Below, in pieces: positions 33,531 to 42,182 of a DNA stretch of 48,880 nt. Within the stretch, counting starts at the first letter, position 1. Every line of letters begins with the position of its first letter. Position numbers and translations under genes: made by a program. The notes beneath the pieces are model-generated. The model made no database searches and was not told the DNA's origin. It saw nothing but the letters and a program-made list of their open reading frames with translations. Source of the stretch: Streptomyces griseoflavus (GTDB taxonomy: Bacteria; Actinomycetota; Actinomycetes; Streptomycetales; Streptomycetaceae); the NCBI RefSeq assembly GCF_014649995.1, contig NZ_BMUC01000006.1, forward strand, positions 54,646 through 103,525, read 5' to 3'.

Positions 33531-34304
33531 CTACGGGCGGGGGAGCCGGTCGAAGAGCAGTTGGACCGCGCCGGTCCCCGGGTGCACGACGCGGTGCGCC
33601 CGGACACCGAAGACCTCCGCCAGCAGACCGGGCGTGAGGACGTCGTGGGGGGCACCGGAGGCGACGATCCGCCCGCCGTCGAGGACGTGGAGGAGGTCGC
33701 AGTGGAGCGCGGCCAGGTTGAGGTCGTGCAGCGCGGTGAGCACGGTGGGCCCGCCGGCGCGGACGAGGGACAGGAGTTCCAGCTGCTGGGCGATGTCCAG
33801 GTGGTTGGTGGGCTCGTCCAGGACGAGGACCCGCGGCTGCTGGGCGAGCGCGCGGGCGATCAGCACCCGCTGCTTCTCACCGCCGGACAGGGTGAGGAAG
33901 CCGCGGCCGGCCAGATGGGCGGCGCCGACGCCCTCCAGTGCGGCGGCGCAGGCGCGCCGGTCCGCCTCGCTCTCCCTGGCCACCGCCCCCTGGTGCGGCA
34001 GCCTGCCCATGGCGACGACCTCCGCCACCGTGAAGTCGAACTCCGCGGCCACTTCCTGCGGGAGGGCCGCGACGCGGCGCGCGCTGTCGCGCGGGCTCAT
34101 GGCGAGCAGGTCGTCGCCGTCCAGGCGGATCGCACCGGCCGTGGGACGCAGGGCTCGGTAGACGCAGCGCAACAGGGTCGACTTGCCGCTGCCGTTGGGT
34201 CCGACGACCCCCACGAACCGGCCGCTGCCCGCGCGCAGGGAGATGTCCCGCACCACGTGCGTGCCGGAGATCTCGACCGTGACCCTGTCGATGTCGACCC
34301 GCAT
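33531..34304 (-). CDS. ATP-binding component of the corrinoid-type ABC importer
   Basis: 257 residues. Walker A GPNGSGKST (35-43), signature LSGGEKQR, Walker B VLVLDEPTNHLD, and the His switch in LTALHDLNLAALH. It is of the FecE/BtuD kind that works with a FecCD permease. The ATG overlaps the permease stop by one base (TGATG), a sign of coupled translation. Confidence 0.9.
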   Translation of the reverse strand: MRVDIDRVTVEISGTHVVRDISLRAGSGRFVGVVGPNGSGKSTLLRCVYRALRPTAGAIRLDGDDLLAMSPRDSARRVAALPQEVAAEFDFTVAEVVAMGRLPHQGAVARESEADRRACAAALEGVGAAHLAGRGFLTLSGGEKQRVLIARALAQQPRVLVLDEPTNHLDIAQQLELLSLVRAGGPTVLTALHDLNLAALHCDLLHVLDGGRIVASGAPHDVLTPGLLAEVFGVRAHRVVHPGTGAVQLLFDRLPRP

Positions 34305-35404
34305 CACGCGCCTCCGAAGGTGTAGGTACGGCGCCGCATGAGCAGCAGGAAGCAGGGCACGCCGATCGCTGCCGTCAGGACGCCCAGGGGCAGTTCGGCG
34401 GGGGCGAGCACCACGCGGGAGAGGATGTCGACCCAGATCAGCAGGACGGCGCCGGCCAGGGGCGCCACGGCCAGCAGCCTGCGGTGGTCCGCCCCGACCA
34501 GCATCCGGGCGGCGTGCGGGACCATCAGGCCGACGAATCCGATCGCCCCGCTCACCGCGACCACCGCCCCGGTGACGGCGGCGGCGCCGAGGAAGAGCTC
34601 CCGGCGGAGCCGGCCGGGGTCCACGCCGAGCGCGGCGGCGGTCTCGTCGCCCATGGCGAGGGCGTTCAGGCGCCGGGCCGACCAGCCGAGGTGGAGGAGC
34701 CCGCCGAGGACCGCGCAGCCGGCGATGGGGACGGAAGACCAGCTCGCGCCGCCCAGACTGCCGAGCAGCCACATCATCGCGGACCGGGCCGCCTCGCCGT
34801 GCTCGGCGGCGAACACCATGAACGTGGTCACGGCGGAGAAGCCGTAGTGGAGCGCGGTCCCGGTCAGCACGAGCCGCAGCGGCGTCAGACCCCGCGGGGT
34901 CCGTGCGATCGCGTACACCAGCGCCATGGCCGCGAGCGCGGAGAGGAACGCGGCCGTGGACAGCGCCCAGACGCCGAGCGCCGCGAAGGCCCCGAAGATG
35001 AGCACGGCGTTGGCTCCGACGGCCGCGCCGGAGGAGATGCCGAGGACGAACGGGTCCGCGAGGGCGTTGCGGACCATGGCCTGGACGGCGACGCCGACGG
35101 ATGCCAGACCGGCGCCGACGACCGCCGCGAGCACGGCGCGCGGGAAGCGGAGTTCCCACACGATGGTGTAGGAGGAGACCTCGTCCGCCGTGATGGAGCC
35201 CCCGGTGGTCCCCGCCCAGAGGTGGCGCAGTGCCTCGCTCCACGGGATGCCGGAGGCGCCGATGCCCGCCCCGCAGACCAGGGAGACGGGGAGCGCGACG
35301 CACAGGCCGGCCACGAGCAGGGGCAACGGGACGCGCCGGGACGGTGGTTCGGTACCGGCCGGGGCGTGGTGGGGTACGGGTGTTCGGTCGTGGAGCGTGG
35401 CCAC
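34304..35404 (-). CDS. FecCD-type permease of the corrinoid-type ABC importer
   Basis: 366 residues with about nine to ten membrane helices. Family signatures: VGVAVQAMVRNALADPFVLG, then ISSGAAVGANAVLI; AMGDETAAALGVDPGRLRRE; VSGAIGFVGLMVPHAARMLV. The GTG at 35404 (AAGG site ten bases upstream) gives the normal length; the longer frame upstream translates riboswitch sequence. First gene of the operon; its leader of about 490 nucleotides holds two cobalamin aptamers. Confidence 0.9.
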   Translation of the reverse strand: MATLHDRTPVPHHAPAGTEPPSRRVPLPLLVAGLCVALPVSLVCGAGIGASGIPWSEALRHLWAGTTGGSITADEVSSYTIVWELRFPRAVLAAVVGAGLASVGVAVQAMVRNALADPFVLGISSGAAVGANAVLIFGAFAALGVWALSTAAFLSALAAMALVYAIARTPRGLTPLRLVLTGTALHYGFSAVTTFMVFAAEHGEAARSAMMWLLGSLGGASWSSVPIAGCAVLGGLLHLGWSARRLNALAMGDETAAALGVDPGRLRRELFLGAAAVTGAVVAVSGAIGFVGLMVPHAARMLVGADHRRLLAVAPLAGAVLLIWVDILSRVVLAPAELPLGVLTAAIGVPCFLLLMRRRTYTFGGA

Positions 35405-35524
35405 GGGCTGGTCGCCTTCGCGTCGGGCCGTGCGCCTGCGCGGTCGTGGGGGCGGCTCCGGGCGCGGTGCGCCGTGCGCAGCACCCTCTCGCAGTCCACG
35501 GCGATCGTCAGGAGCTTCGCCACC

Positions 35525-35645
35525 GTGGGTGATCGGGCTCGCGGATCCCTGCACCGGGATCCGCCCACCGTTGCGGGTCAGCGCCGGATTTCGACCGGAC
35601 TTCCCCCACGAGGCGCTCGCAGCACTCGGCTGCGCCGGTCGTTCA
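35525..35645 (-). ncRNA. Cobalamin riboswitch, gene-proximal copy
   Basis: Minus-strand RNA with conserved corrinoid aptamer segments in order: GGGGGAAGTCCGG (35595-35607), AAATCCGG, GCTGACCCGCAAC (35570-35582) and GAGCCCGATCACC (35528-35540), with a variable stem between the last two (GGATCCCGGTGCAGGGATCC). The GCTGACCCGCAAC/GAGCCCGA form is common in actinobacteria. It lies about 120 bases before the permease start; a hairpin at 35492-35526 may be the expression platform. The 5' boundary is approximate. Confidence 0.87.
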
Positions 35646-35649
35646 GTCC

Positions 35650-35688
35650 CCGCCCTCCGCGGCCGGGCGCCCGCCGGGCGGGAGGCGG
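35650..35688 (-). terminator. GC-rich hairpin between the two riboswitches
   Basis: CCGCCCTCCGC at 35650-35660 can pair imperfectly with GCGGGAGGCGG at 35678-35688. It could be a terminator controlled by the upstream aptamer; no T-tract follows. Confidence 0.35.
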
Positions 35689-35764
35689 TGGTGCGGGGGA
35701 CGCTCCCCGGTCGATGGCAGCATGCGGCGTCGGCCTTCCTCGGGGTGTCCGCGCCCCGGGCGGT

Positions 35765-35895
35765 CTGGACGGCGGGAGTTCCTGGCTCACCCGGCCCGAG
35801 GGGCCGGGTTCACAGTGGCGGGACCGCGCCGGATTCGCACCGGGCTTCCTCCCCTGTCGCCGTCACGGCGATGGCGGACCGGACGGTCCACCGAG
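35765..35895 (-). ncRNA. Cobalamin riboswitch, promoter-proximal copy
   Basis: Minus-strand RNA with the classical aptamer: GGAGGAAGCCCGGTGCGAA segment (GGTGCGAATCCGG at 35829-35841), the B12 box GCCACTGTGA at 35810-35819, a long peripheral stem (ACCCGGCCCC and GGGCCGGGT) and GAGCCAGGA at 35780-35788. Upstream stems lie to about 35892, next to a TACTAT -10 element. Binding of a cobalamin should lower expression of the importer. It is upstream of, and on the same transcript as, the second aptamer. Confidence 0.92.
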
Positions 35896-35898
35896 AGC

Positions 35899-35904
35899 AT
35901 AGTA
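35899..35904 (-). promoter_or_regulatory. Candidate -10 element for the importer operon
   Basis: TACTAT on the minus strand, about seven bases ahead of the first aptamer stem. No good -35 match is visible at 16-19 bases. The start of transcription would then fall at about 35892, so the mRNA begins with the riboswitch. Confidence 0.45.
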
Positions 35905-36052
35905 AGGGGCGGCCGGAAAGGGCGCGGCATACATCCCCTGTGACGGTGGGTATGCTCGCCGCCGTGTCCACGGCTCCCGTCCCCGCCCGGACGCGCGGGG
36001 GACCGTGTGGCCCCCTGAGCCGTTCGACGACCGGGAGCAGTGAGAGAACACC

Positions 36053-36685
36053 GTGACCACGTACGCCTACGAGAAGGACGGCGCGGCCATCTACCGCGAG
36101 TCGTTCGCCACCATCCGCGCGGAGGCCGACCTCGCGGACCTGCCCGCCGACGTCGGTCGGGTCGCGGTCCGGATGATCCACGCCTGCGGCATGGTCGACC
36201 TCGTGCGCGACCTGTCCTTCTCCCCCGGTGTGGTCGCCCGCGCCCGCGAGGCGCTGCGCGCCGGGGCACCCGTGATCTGCGACGTGCGGATGGTGGCCAG
36301 CGGTGTGACCCGCAAGCGGCTGCCCGCCGGCAACGAGGTGCTGTGCACCCTCTCCGACCCGGCCGTGCCGGAGCTGGCGGCGAAGCTGGGCACCACCCGC
36401 AGCGCCGCGGCGGTGGAGCTGTGGCGCGACCGTCTCGACGGTGCCGTGGTCGCCGTCGGCAACGCGCCCACCGCGCTCTTCCGCCTCCTGGAGCTGATCG
36501 AGGAAGGCGCGCCCCGTCCGGCCGCCGTCATCGGCGTCCCCGTCGGTTTCGTCGGCGCCGCCGAGTCCAAGGACGCCCTGGCCGCGCATCCGTCCGGGCT
36601 GGAGCACCTGATCGTGCGGGGCCGCCGAGGCGGCAGCGCCATCGCCGCCGCCGCGCTGAACGCGATCGCGAGTGAGGAGGAGTGA
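36053..36685 (+). CDS. cobH: Precorrin-8X methylmutase
   Basis: 210 residues, CobH/CbiC family. [14 protein letters not shown] near the start, [20 protein letters not shown] with the active-site His, [35 protein letters not shown] and [16 protein letters not shown] are all as in the family. It moves a methyl group from C11 to C12 to give (cobalt-)hydrogenobyrinate. GTG start with GAGAGAA upstream. Divergent from the riboswitch-controlled importer; convergent with cobK. Confidence 0.93.
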   Translation: MTTYAYEKDGAAIYRESFATIRAEADLADLPADVGRVAVRMIHACGMVDLVRDLSFSPGVVARAREALRAGAPVICDVRMVASGVTRKRLPAGNEVLCTLSDPAVPELAAKLGTTRSAAAVELWRDRLDGAVVAVGNAPTALFRLLELIEEGAPRPAAVIGVPVGFVGAAESKDALAAHPSGLEHLIVRGRRGGSAIAAAALNAIASEEE

Positions 36686-36697
36686 ACGGCGCGCCGT

Positions 36698-36719
36698 CCG
36701 GGGCCGGTCGCGGCCCCGG
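36698..36719. terminator. Terminator between cobH and cobK
   Basis: CCGGGGCC (36698-36705) pairs with GGCCCCGG (36712-36719) around GGTCGC. It starts 13 bases after the cobH stop, with cobK converging from the right. Confidence 0.7.
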
Positions 36720-36790
36720 TGTCCCGTCCTGACCGTACGGTCCGTGGCGGGACGCCCCGCCGCTGCCCGGAGGGGTGGGCGGGCGGCGGG

Positions 36791-37561
36791 TCAGCGGCCG
36801 TCCGGGAGCGGACGCCCCGCGTGTGCTTCCCTGACCCACCGGAGCGCCTGCTCGGGTCCGGCCACCACGCGCACCCCCGCGGGCAGCGGGGGCCGGCGCA
36901 CCACGACCACGGGCAGCCCCGCCTCGCGGGCGGCCGTCAGCTTCGGCGCGGTGGCCGACCCTCCGCTGTCCTTGGTGACGAGGACGTCGACGCGGTGCCG
37001 GCGCAGCACCTCCCGTTCCCCGTCGAGGGTGAACGGGCCGCGGTCGAGCAGCGTCTCCATGCGGGCCGGGCGGGGATCTTCCGGCGCGTCCACGGACCGT
37101 ACGAGGAACCACAGGTCGCGCAGATCCGCGAAGGCGGCGAGGCCCGTCCTGCCGGTGGTCAGGAACACCCGCCGGCCCAGCCCGGGCAGCAGCGCGGCGG
37201 CCTCCTCCAGGGTGCGTGCCTCGTGCCAGCGGTCCCCCTCGACGGGCACCCAGCCGGGGCGCCGCAGCGCGAGCAGGGGAACATGGGCGGTGGCGGCGGC
37301 CGACGCCGCGTTGAGACCGATGGTGCGGGCGAAGGGGTGGGTGGCGTCGATGATCAGGTCCGCCCCGTGCGCGCGCAGCCAGCCGGCGAGCCCCTGCGCG
37401 CCCCCGAAGCCGCCCACGCGCACCTCGCCGGGCGGCAGCCGGGGCGCGGCCACCCGCCCGGCCAGCGAGTTGGTGACGCGCAGTCCCGGCAGGGCGTCGG
37501 CGGCCAGCAGTTCCGCGAGACGCCGGGCTTCCGTCGTCCCGCCCAGGATCAGCACGTGCAC
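36791..37561 (-). CDS. cobK: Precorrin-6A reductase
   Basis: 256 residues, CobK/CbiJ family: VHVLILGGTTEARRLAELLA at the N-terminus, DLIIDATHPFARTIGLNAAS in the middle and VDVLVTKDSGGSATAPKLTA toward the end. It reduces precorrin-6A (or the cobalt form) with NADPH. The start is the GTG at 37561, where the LILGGT motif begins at residue 4. Divergent from cbiD with only 45 bases between, so the two share a promoter region. Confidence 0.9.
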   Translation of the reverse strand: MHVLILGGTTEARRLAELLAADALPGLRVTNSLAGRVAAPRLPPGEVRVGGFGGAQGLAGWLRAHGADLIIDATHPFARTIGLNAASAAATAHVPLLALRRPGWVPVEGDRWHEARTLEEAAALLPGLGRRVFLTTGRTGLAAFADLRDLWFLVRSVDAPEDPRPARMETLLDRGPFTLDGEREVLRRHRVDVLVTKDSGGSATAPKLTAAREAGLPVVVVRRPPLPAGVRVVAGPEQALRWVREAHAGRPLPDGR

Positions 37562-37606
37562 GGCGGATCCGTTCCCTTCATCCGGTTCCCTCCGAGTGAG
37601 CGAGGC

Positions 37607-38725
37607 ATGAGCAGCGAGGCCACGGGCGGCCGCAGCGCCCAACTCAAGCACACCGGTCTGCGGCCCGGCTGGACCACGGGCGCCTGTGCGACCGCCGCGA
37701 CGACGGCCGCGTACACCGCGCTGCTGACCGGCCGTTTCCCCGATCCGGTGACGGTCACGCTGCCCAAGGGGCAGACTCCGTCGTTCGCGCTCGCGGTGGA
37801 GGAGCTGACCGGCTCGTACGCCATGGCGGGCATCGTGAAGGACGCCGGCGACGATCCCGACGTCACGCACGGGGCGCTGGTCCGGGCGACGGTGCGGCGG
37901 CTGCCCGCCGGGGGCGGGGTCGTCTTCCGGGCGGGCCCCGGGGTGGGTACGGTGACCCGGCCCGGTCTGCCGCTGCCGGTGGGCGAACCGGCCGTCAATC
38001 CCGTACCGCGGCGGATGATGCGCGACCACGTGGCCCGTGTGGCCGAGCGGTACGGAGACACCGGGGACGTCGAGATCACCCTCGGCGTGGACCACGGCGA
38101 GGAGATCGCCCGCTCCACCTGGAACCCCCGGCTCGGCATCCTCGGCGGTCTGTCGATCCTCGGCACCACCGGCGTCGTCGTCCCCTACTCGTGTTCGGCG
38201 TGGATCGACTCGATCCGGCGCGGGGTCGACGTGGCGCGGGCGGCCGGGCGCACCCATGTCGCCGGGTGCACGGGGTCCACCTCGGAGCGGACGGTGGTCG
38301 CCGAGTACGGTCTGCCCGAGGACGCCCTGCTCGACATGGGGGACTTCGCCGGCGCCGTGCTGAAGTACGTCCGCCGTCACCCCGTGGACCGCCTGACCGT
38401 CTGCGGGGGATTCGCCAAGCTCTCCAAGCTCGCGGCCGGGCACCTCGATCTGCACTCGGCCCGCTCGCAGGTCGACCAGGGCTTCCTCGCCCGGCTCGCC
38501 CGGCGCGGCGGTGCGGACGAGGCGCTGGCCGCCCGGGTGGCGGACGCCGAGACCGGCCTCGCCGCGTTCCGGCTCTGCCGGGCGGCGGGCGTGCCGCTCG
38601 GCGACCTGGTCGCGACGGCGGCGCGCGACGAGGCCCTGGCGGTGCTGCGCGGGGCGCCCGTCGCGGTGGACGTGATCTGCGTCGACCGGGCGGGAGCGGT
38701 GGTGGGCCGCAGTGCGGTGGCCTGA
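37607..38725 (+). CDS. cbiD: Cobalt-precorrin-5B C1-methyltransferase
   Basis: 372 residues, CbiD family: LRPGWTTGACATAATTAAYT, VTVTLPKGQTPSFALAVEEL, KDAGDDPDVTHGALVRATVR, GVGTVTRPGLPLPVGEPAVN and NPVPRRMMRDHV. CbiD belongs to the early-cobalt-insertion pathway and methylates C1 at ring contraction. Its presence beside cobH/cobK/cobL indicates the hybrid actinobacterial route. ATG with GAGCGAGG upstream. Confidence 0.92.
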   Translation: MSSEATGGRSAQLKHTGLRPGWTTGACATAATTAAYTALLTGRFPDPVTVTLPKGQTPSFALAVEELTGSYAMAGIVKDAGDDPDVTHGALVRATVRRLPAGGGVVFRAGPGVGTVTRPGLPLPVGEPAVNPVPRRMMRDHVARVAERYGDTGDVEITLGVDHGEEIARSTWNPRLGILGGLSILGTTGVVVPYSCSAWIDSIRRGVDVARAAGRTHVAGCTGSTSERTVVAEYGLPEDALLDMGDFAGAVLKYVRRHPVDRLTVCGGFAKLSKLAAGHLDLHSARSQVDQGFLARLARRGGADEALAARVADAETGLAAFRLCRAAGVPLGDLVATAARDEALAVLRGAPVAVDVICVDRAGAVVGRSAVA

Positions 38726-38763
38726 ACGGCGCGGTACCGGCGGCGGCGGGCCGGGCACCGTGA

Positions 38764-40035
38764 TCAGGCCGGCTGCGCCGGACCGGCCGGTGCGGTGGGC
38801 TTCTCGGCGGCCCACTGGGTCACGGGCATCGCCTGCCGCCACCCGGTGAAGCCGCCCACGGGCACGGCGTGCGCCACGGCCAGCCGCACCAGTTCACCGC
38901 CGTACCGGCGGTGGGCGTCGGCCAGCACGGCCTCGGACTCCAGGGTCACGGTGTTGGCGACCAGCCGCCCGCCCGCGGGGAGCGCCTGCCAGCAGGCGTC
39001 CAGGAGTCCGGGTTCGGTGAGCCCGCCGCCGATGAACACGGCGTCCGGCCGGTCGAGTCCGGCGAGGGCACCGGGTGCGGTACCGGTCACCACGCGCAGC
39101 CCCGGTACGCCGAGCCGGCCGGCGTTGCGGGTGATGCGGGCCGCCCGGTCGGGGTCGCGTTCGACGGTGACCGCCCCGCAGGACGGGTGGGTGCGCATCC
39201 ACTCGACGGCGACGGAACCGGAGCCCCCGCCGACGTCCCACAGCAGTTCGCCGGGGGCGGGGGCGAGCACGGCGAGGGTGGCGGCGCGGACGTGCCGCTT
39301 GGTGAGCTGTCCGTCGTGCTCGTACGCGGCGTCCGGCACTCCGGGCGCGGCGCCCACGCGCAGCGCGCCGGGTGCGCGCCGGCAGTCGACGGCGACGACG
39401 TTGAGCGGGTCGCCCGGCGCGTACGGCACCGGCCAGTCGTCGGCGCGGACCGCCTCGGCCGTCCGCTCCCGCGCGCCGCCGAGCTGTTCCAGGACCCGTA
39501 TCCGGCTCGGTCCGAAGCCCCGGTCGCGCAGCAGGGCGGCGACGTCGGCGGGGGTGGTGGCGTCCGCGCTGAGCACCAGCAGGCGCCGGCCGTGGTGCAG
39601 GGCGGCGGCGAGACGGGCGGCGGGGCGGCCCACGAGCGTGACGACCTCGACGTCCTCCAGCGGCCAGCCGAGGCGGGCGCAGGCCAGGGAGACGGACGAG
39701 GGGTGCGGCAGGACGTGCACCGAGCCGGGGCCCAGGACCTCGGTGAGGGCGCGCCCGATCCCGTAGAACATCGGGTCCCCGCTGGCCAGCACGGCGATCC
39801 GGCGGCCGGCGTGCGCGGCGAGCAGATGGGGGACGGCGGGCCGCAGGGGCGAGGGCCAGGTCACCCGCTCGGCACCGCACGTCGGTGGCAGCAGCGCCAG
39901 TTGGCGCGGGCCGCCGATCACGACCTGCGCGTCGAGCAGTGCCGCCCGTGAGGCGTCCGGGACGCCCTCCCAGCCGTCGGCGCCGATCCCGACGACGGTG
40001 ACGGCTGGGGTCGGGGCGGGTCGGGCGGCGTTCAC
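38764..40035 (-). CDS. cobL: Precorrin-6Y C5,15-methyltransferase (decarboxylating)
   Basis: 423 residues, fused CbiE-CbiT. The first half is a tetrapyrrole methylase (VTVVGIGADGWEGVPDASRA, LASGDPMFYGIGRALTEVLG, VLPHPSSVSLACARLGWPLE); the second is a class I methyltransferase (LTKRHVRAATLAVLAPAPGE, LLWDVGGGSGSVAVEWMRTH, DAVFIGGGLTEPGLLD). It methylates C5 and C15 and removes the acetate carboxyl on ring C. Convergent with cbiD. Confidence 0.93.
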   Translation of the reverse strand: MNAARPAPTPAVTVVGIGADGWEGVPDASRAALLDAQVVIGGPRQLALLPPTCGAERVTWPSPLRPAVPHLLAAHAGRRIAVLASGDPMFYGIGRALTEVLGPGSVHVLPHPSSVSLACARLGWPLEDVEVVTLVGRPAARLAAALHHGRRLLVLSADATTPADVAALLRDRGFGPSRIRVLEQLGGARERTAEAVRADDWPVPYAPGDPLNVVAVDCRRAPGALRVGAAPGVPDAAYEHDGQLTKRHVRAATLAVLAPAPGELLWDVGGGSGSVAVEWMRTHPSCGAVTVERDPDRAARITRNAGRLGVPGLRVVTGTAPGALAGLDRPDAVFIGGGLTEPGLLDACWQALPAGGRLVANTVTLESEAVLADAHRRYGGELVRLAVAHAVPVGGFTGWRQAMPVTQWAAEKPTAPAGPAQPA

Positions 40036-40159
40036 GGCTCAGTACCTCGGGTTCGGAAGGACGTTCGGGAGGCACTGTACGGGGCCGTGGCGGCGGCGGT
40101 GCGGGTCGGGTACGCGCGTCGGGTGCGCGCCCGTCGAGGTTGTCCGGAAACCGCTTCGC

Positions 40160-42037
40160 TCATGTGGGGCCCGTGCTCGTACGGGCGTGCGGGAGGGGGT
40201 CCGCGGAGTCCGGCTCGGCCTCCCCGGGGCTTCCGGTCCCCTCGGTGCTCTCGCCGAGGAAGCCGCCCGACTGGTGCTTCCACAGCCGGGCGTAGGCGCC
40301 GTCCGCCGCGAGGAGTTCCGGGTGGCTGCCCTGCTCGACGACGCGTCCGCGGTCGAGGACGACGAGACGGTCCATGCCGGCGACGGTGCTCAGCCGGTGG
40401 GCGACCACGAGCGCCGTGCGTCCCTCCATCAGCCGCCACAGGGCGTCCTGGACGAGGAGTTCGCTCTCGGAGTCCAGGGCGCTGGTCGCCTCGTCGAGCA
40501 GCAGGACCGGGGCGTCGCGCAGGATGGCCCGGGCGAGGGCGACGCGCTGGCGCTGACCGCCCGACAGTTTGACCCCCCTCTCCCCCACCAGGGTGGCGAA
40601 GCCGTCGGGGAGCCGGCCGGCGAACTCCGTGACGTGCGCGGCCGCGGCCGCCGCGTGGACCTCCGCGTCGGTGGCGCCGGGCCGGGCGAAGGCGATGTTG
40701 TCCCGCAGGCTGCGGTGGAACATGGCGGGTTCCTGCGGGACGTAGGCGATCAGGGAGCGCAGGTCGCTCTGGCGCAGCCGGCTGATGTCCTGGCCACCGA
40801 TCAGGATGCGTCCCGCGTCGATGTCCGACATCCGCAGCAGGAGCCGGGTGAGGGTGGTCTTGCCGCCGCCGGACCTGCCCACCAGACCGATCCGGGCGCC
40901 CGCGGGCACGTCCAGGTCGAGCCCTCGGAAGATCGGCTCCGCCCCCGCGTGGGCGAAGGTGACGCCCTCGAAGCGGACGCCGGTGTGGCGCGGTGCGAGC
41001 GGTTCGGGGTCCGCCGGGTCGAGCACGGTGGGCGGATCGAGCAGCAGCTCCGTGAACTGCGCGGCCTCGGTCATCGAGCTCTCCAGCCGCCGGTAGATCT
41101 GGTTGAACTCGAACATGATCTGGGTGGCGTTGGAGTAGTAGGTGAAGGCGACGACGATCTCCTCGACCCCCTGGCCCGGGCCGCCGAAGGCGACGGCGAC
41201 CAGCAGGCCCAGCACGTTGGTCAGCACGGACATGGGGGCGATCAGGACGTCGACGCGCAGGTTGCCGTAGTCCCAGGACCTCAGCATCAGGCGCCGGGAG
41301 TCGGCGACGCGGTCGCGGTGTTCGTCCGCCTCCCGTCGCTCGGCCGCGAACGCCCGGATGGTCTCCATGTTCGTGAGGCTGTCGGCGACGTGCCCGGAGA
41401 CGCGGGCGATCGCCGCCTCGCGCTCGTTGACGAGCCGCTGCCGGCGGCGGATCAGCGGGGTCGCGGCCACCACGGTCAGTGCGATCATCAGCAACAGGCC
41501 CGCGACGAGCATCGGTTCGTAGCTCCACAGCACCACGGCACCGAACGCCAGCGGCACGAGACTGCCCACGATCCGGTACGTCAGCGTGTCGACGAAGTCC
41601 TCGAACCGCTTGCCGAAGCCGAGGACCCGCTTGGTCAGGGAGCCGGCGAAGTTGTCGTGGAAGAACGCCGCGTCCTTGGCGAGGAGTTCGTCCATGCCGC
41701 TCACGTACAGGTGCTCCATGCCGAGGGCGTCCACACGGTTCAGGCAGTGCAGCCCGATCCGCCACAGCACCTCGGCGAGCAGCAGCACCGCACCGAAGGC
41801 CAGCACGTACGGCAGCGCCGAGTCGAGGGTGAGGCCCTCGTCGCCGGCGGCCTGGCCGGCCAGTTTGGCGATCAGCAGGGGGGCCACGTAGCGGATGCCG
41901 ATGTTGCCCACGGCCGGCAGGAGCATCGCGGGCAGGGCGAGGGCGCGCAGGCGCAGCAGTTCACGGCCGTAACGTCGCAGCGCCAGGACGACCGCGCCCC
42001 TGCCCGGCGTCGGCCCGCGGGTGTCTGTTGTCCCCAT
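40160..42037 (-). CDS. Half-size ABC exporter (membrane plus ATPase)
   Basis: 625 residues. Six-helix exporter domain at about 20-310, then the ATPase: Walker A GRSGGGKTT, Q-loop VPQEPAMF, signature VKLSGGQRQR, Walker B VLLLDEATSALD, His switch VVAHRLS. The last 40 residues are acidic and variable. The ATG at 42037 has a CCGGGAG site. Drug, lipid or peptide export are all possible; the upstream cobL is on the same strand but 124 bases further on, so an operon is unlikely. Confidence 0.88.
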   Translation of the reverse strand: MGTTDTRGPTPGRGAVVLALRRYGRELLRLRALALPAMLLPAVGNIGIRYVAPLLIAKLAGQAAGDEGLTLDSALPYVLAFGAVLLLAEVLWRIGLHCLNRVDALGMEHLYVSGMDELLAKDAAFFHDNFAGSLTKRVLGFGKRFEDFVDTLTYRIVGSLVPLAFGAVVLWSYEPMLVAGLLLMIALTVVAATPLIRRRQRLVNEREAAIARVSGHVADSLTNMETIRAFAAERREADEHRDRVADSRRLMLRSWDYGNLRVDVLIAPMSVLTNVLGLLVAVAFGGPGQGVEEIVVAFTYYSNATQIMFEFNQIYRRLESSMTEAAQFTELLLDPPTVLDPADPEPLAPRHTGVRFEGVTFAHAGAEPIFRGLDLDVPAGARIGLVGRSGGGKTTLTRLLLRMSDIDAGRILIGGQDISRLRQSDLRSLIAYVPQEPAMFHRSLRDNIAFARPGATDAEVHAAAAAAHVTEFAGRLPDGFATLVGERGVKLSGGQRQRVALARAILRDAPVLLLDEATSALDSESELLVQDALWRLMEGRTALVVAHRLSTVAGMDRLVVLDRGRVVEQGSHPELLAADGAYARLWKHQSGGFLGESTEGTGSPGEAEPDSADPLPHARTSTGPT

Positions 42038-42182
42038 CACACTCCCGGAGGTTCGGAGGCCGGAAGTCTCCCGTCCGTGGGGGTTTCCGGTCCACGCATT
42101 TACCGCGGACTGGCGAGAACCGGACAGGCTCGGGTTCGCGTACGCAACGGGAACGGATGTGCGGCATCGGTAGGGTGTCGCC

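Noticed and set aside
35578-35790. A 70-codon minus-strand frame between the two riboswitches
   Set aside because: It starts inside the first aptamer and ends inside the second, with Pro/Arg-rich composition and no ribosome site, so it is not a gene separating them.
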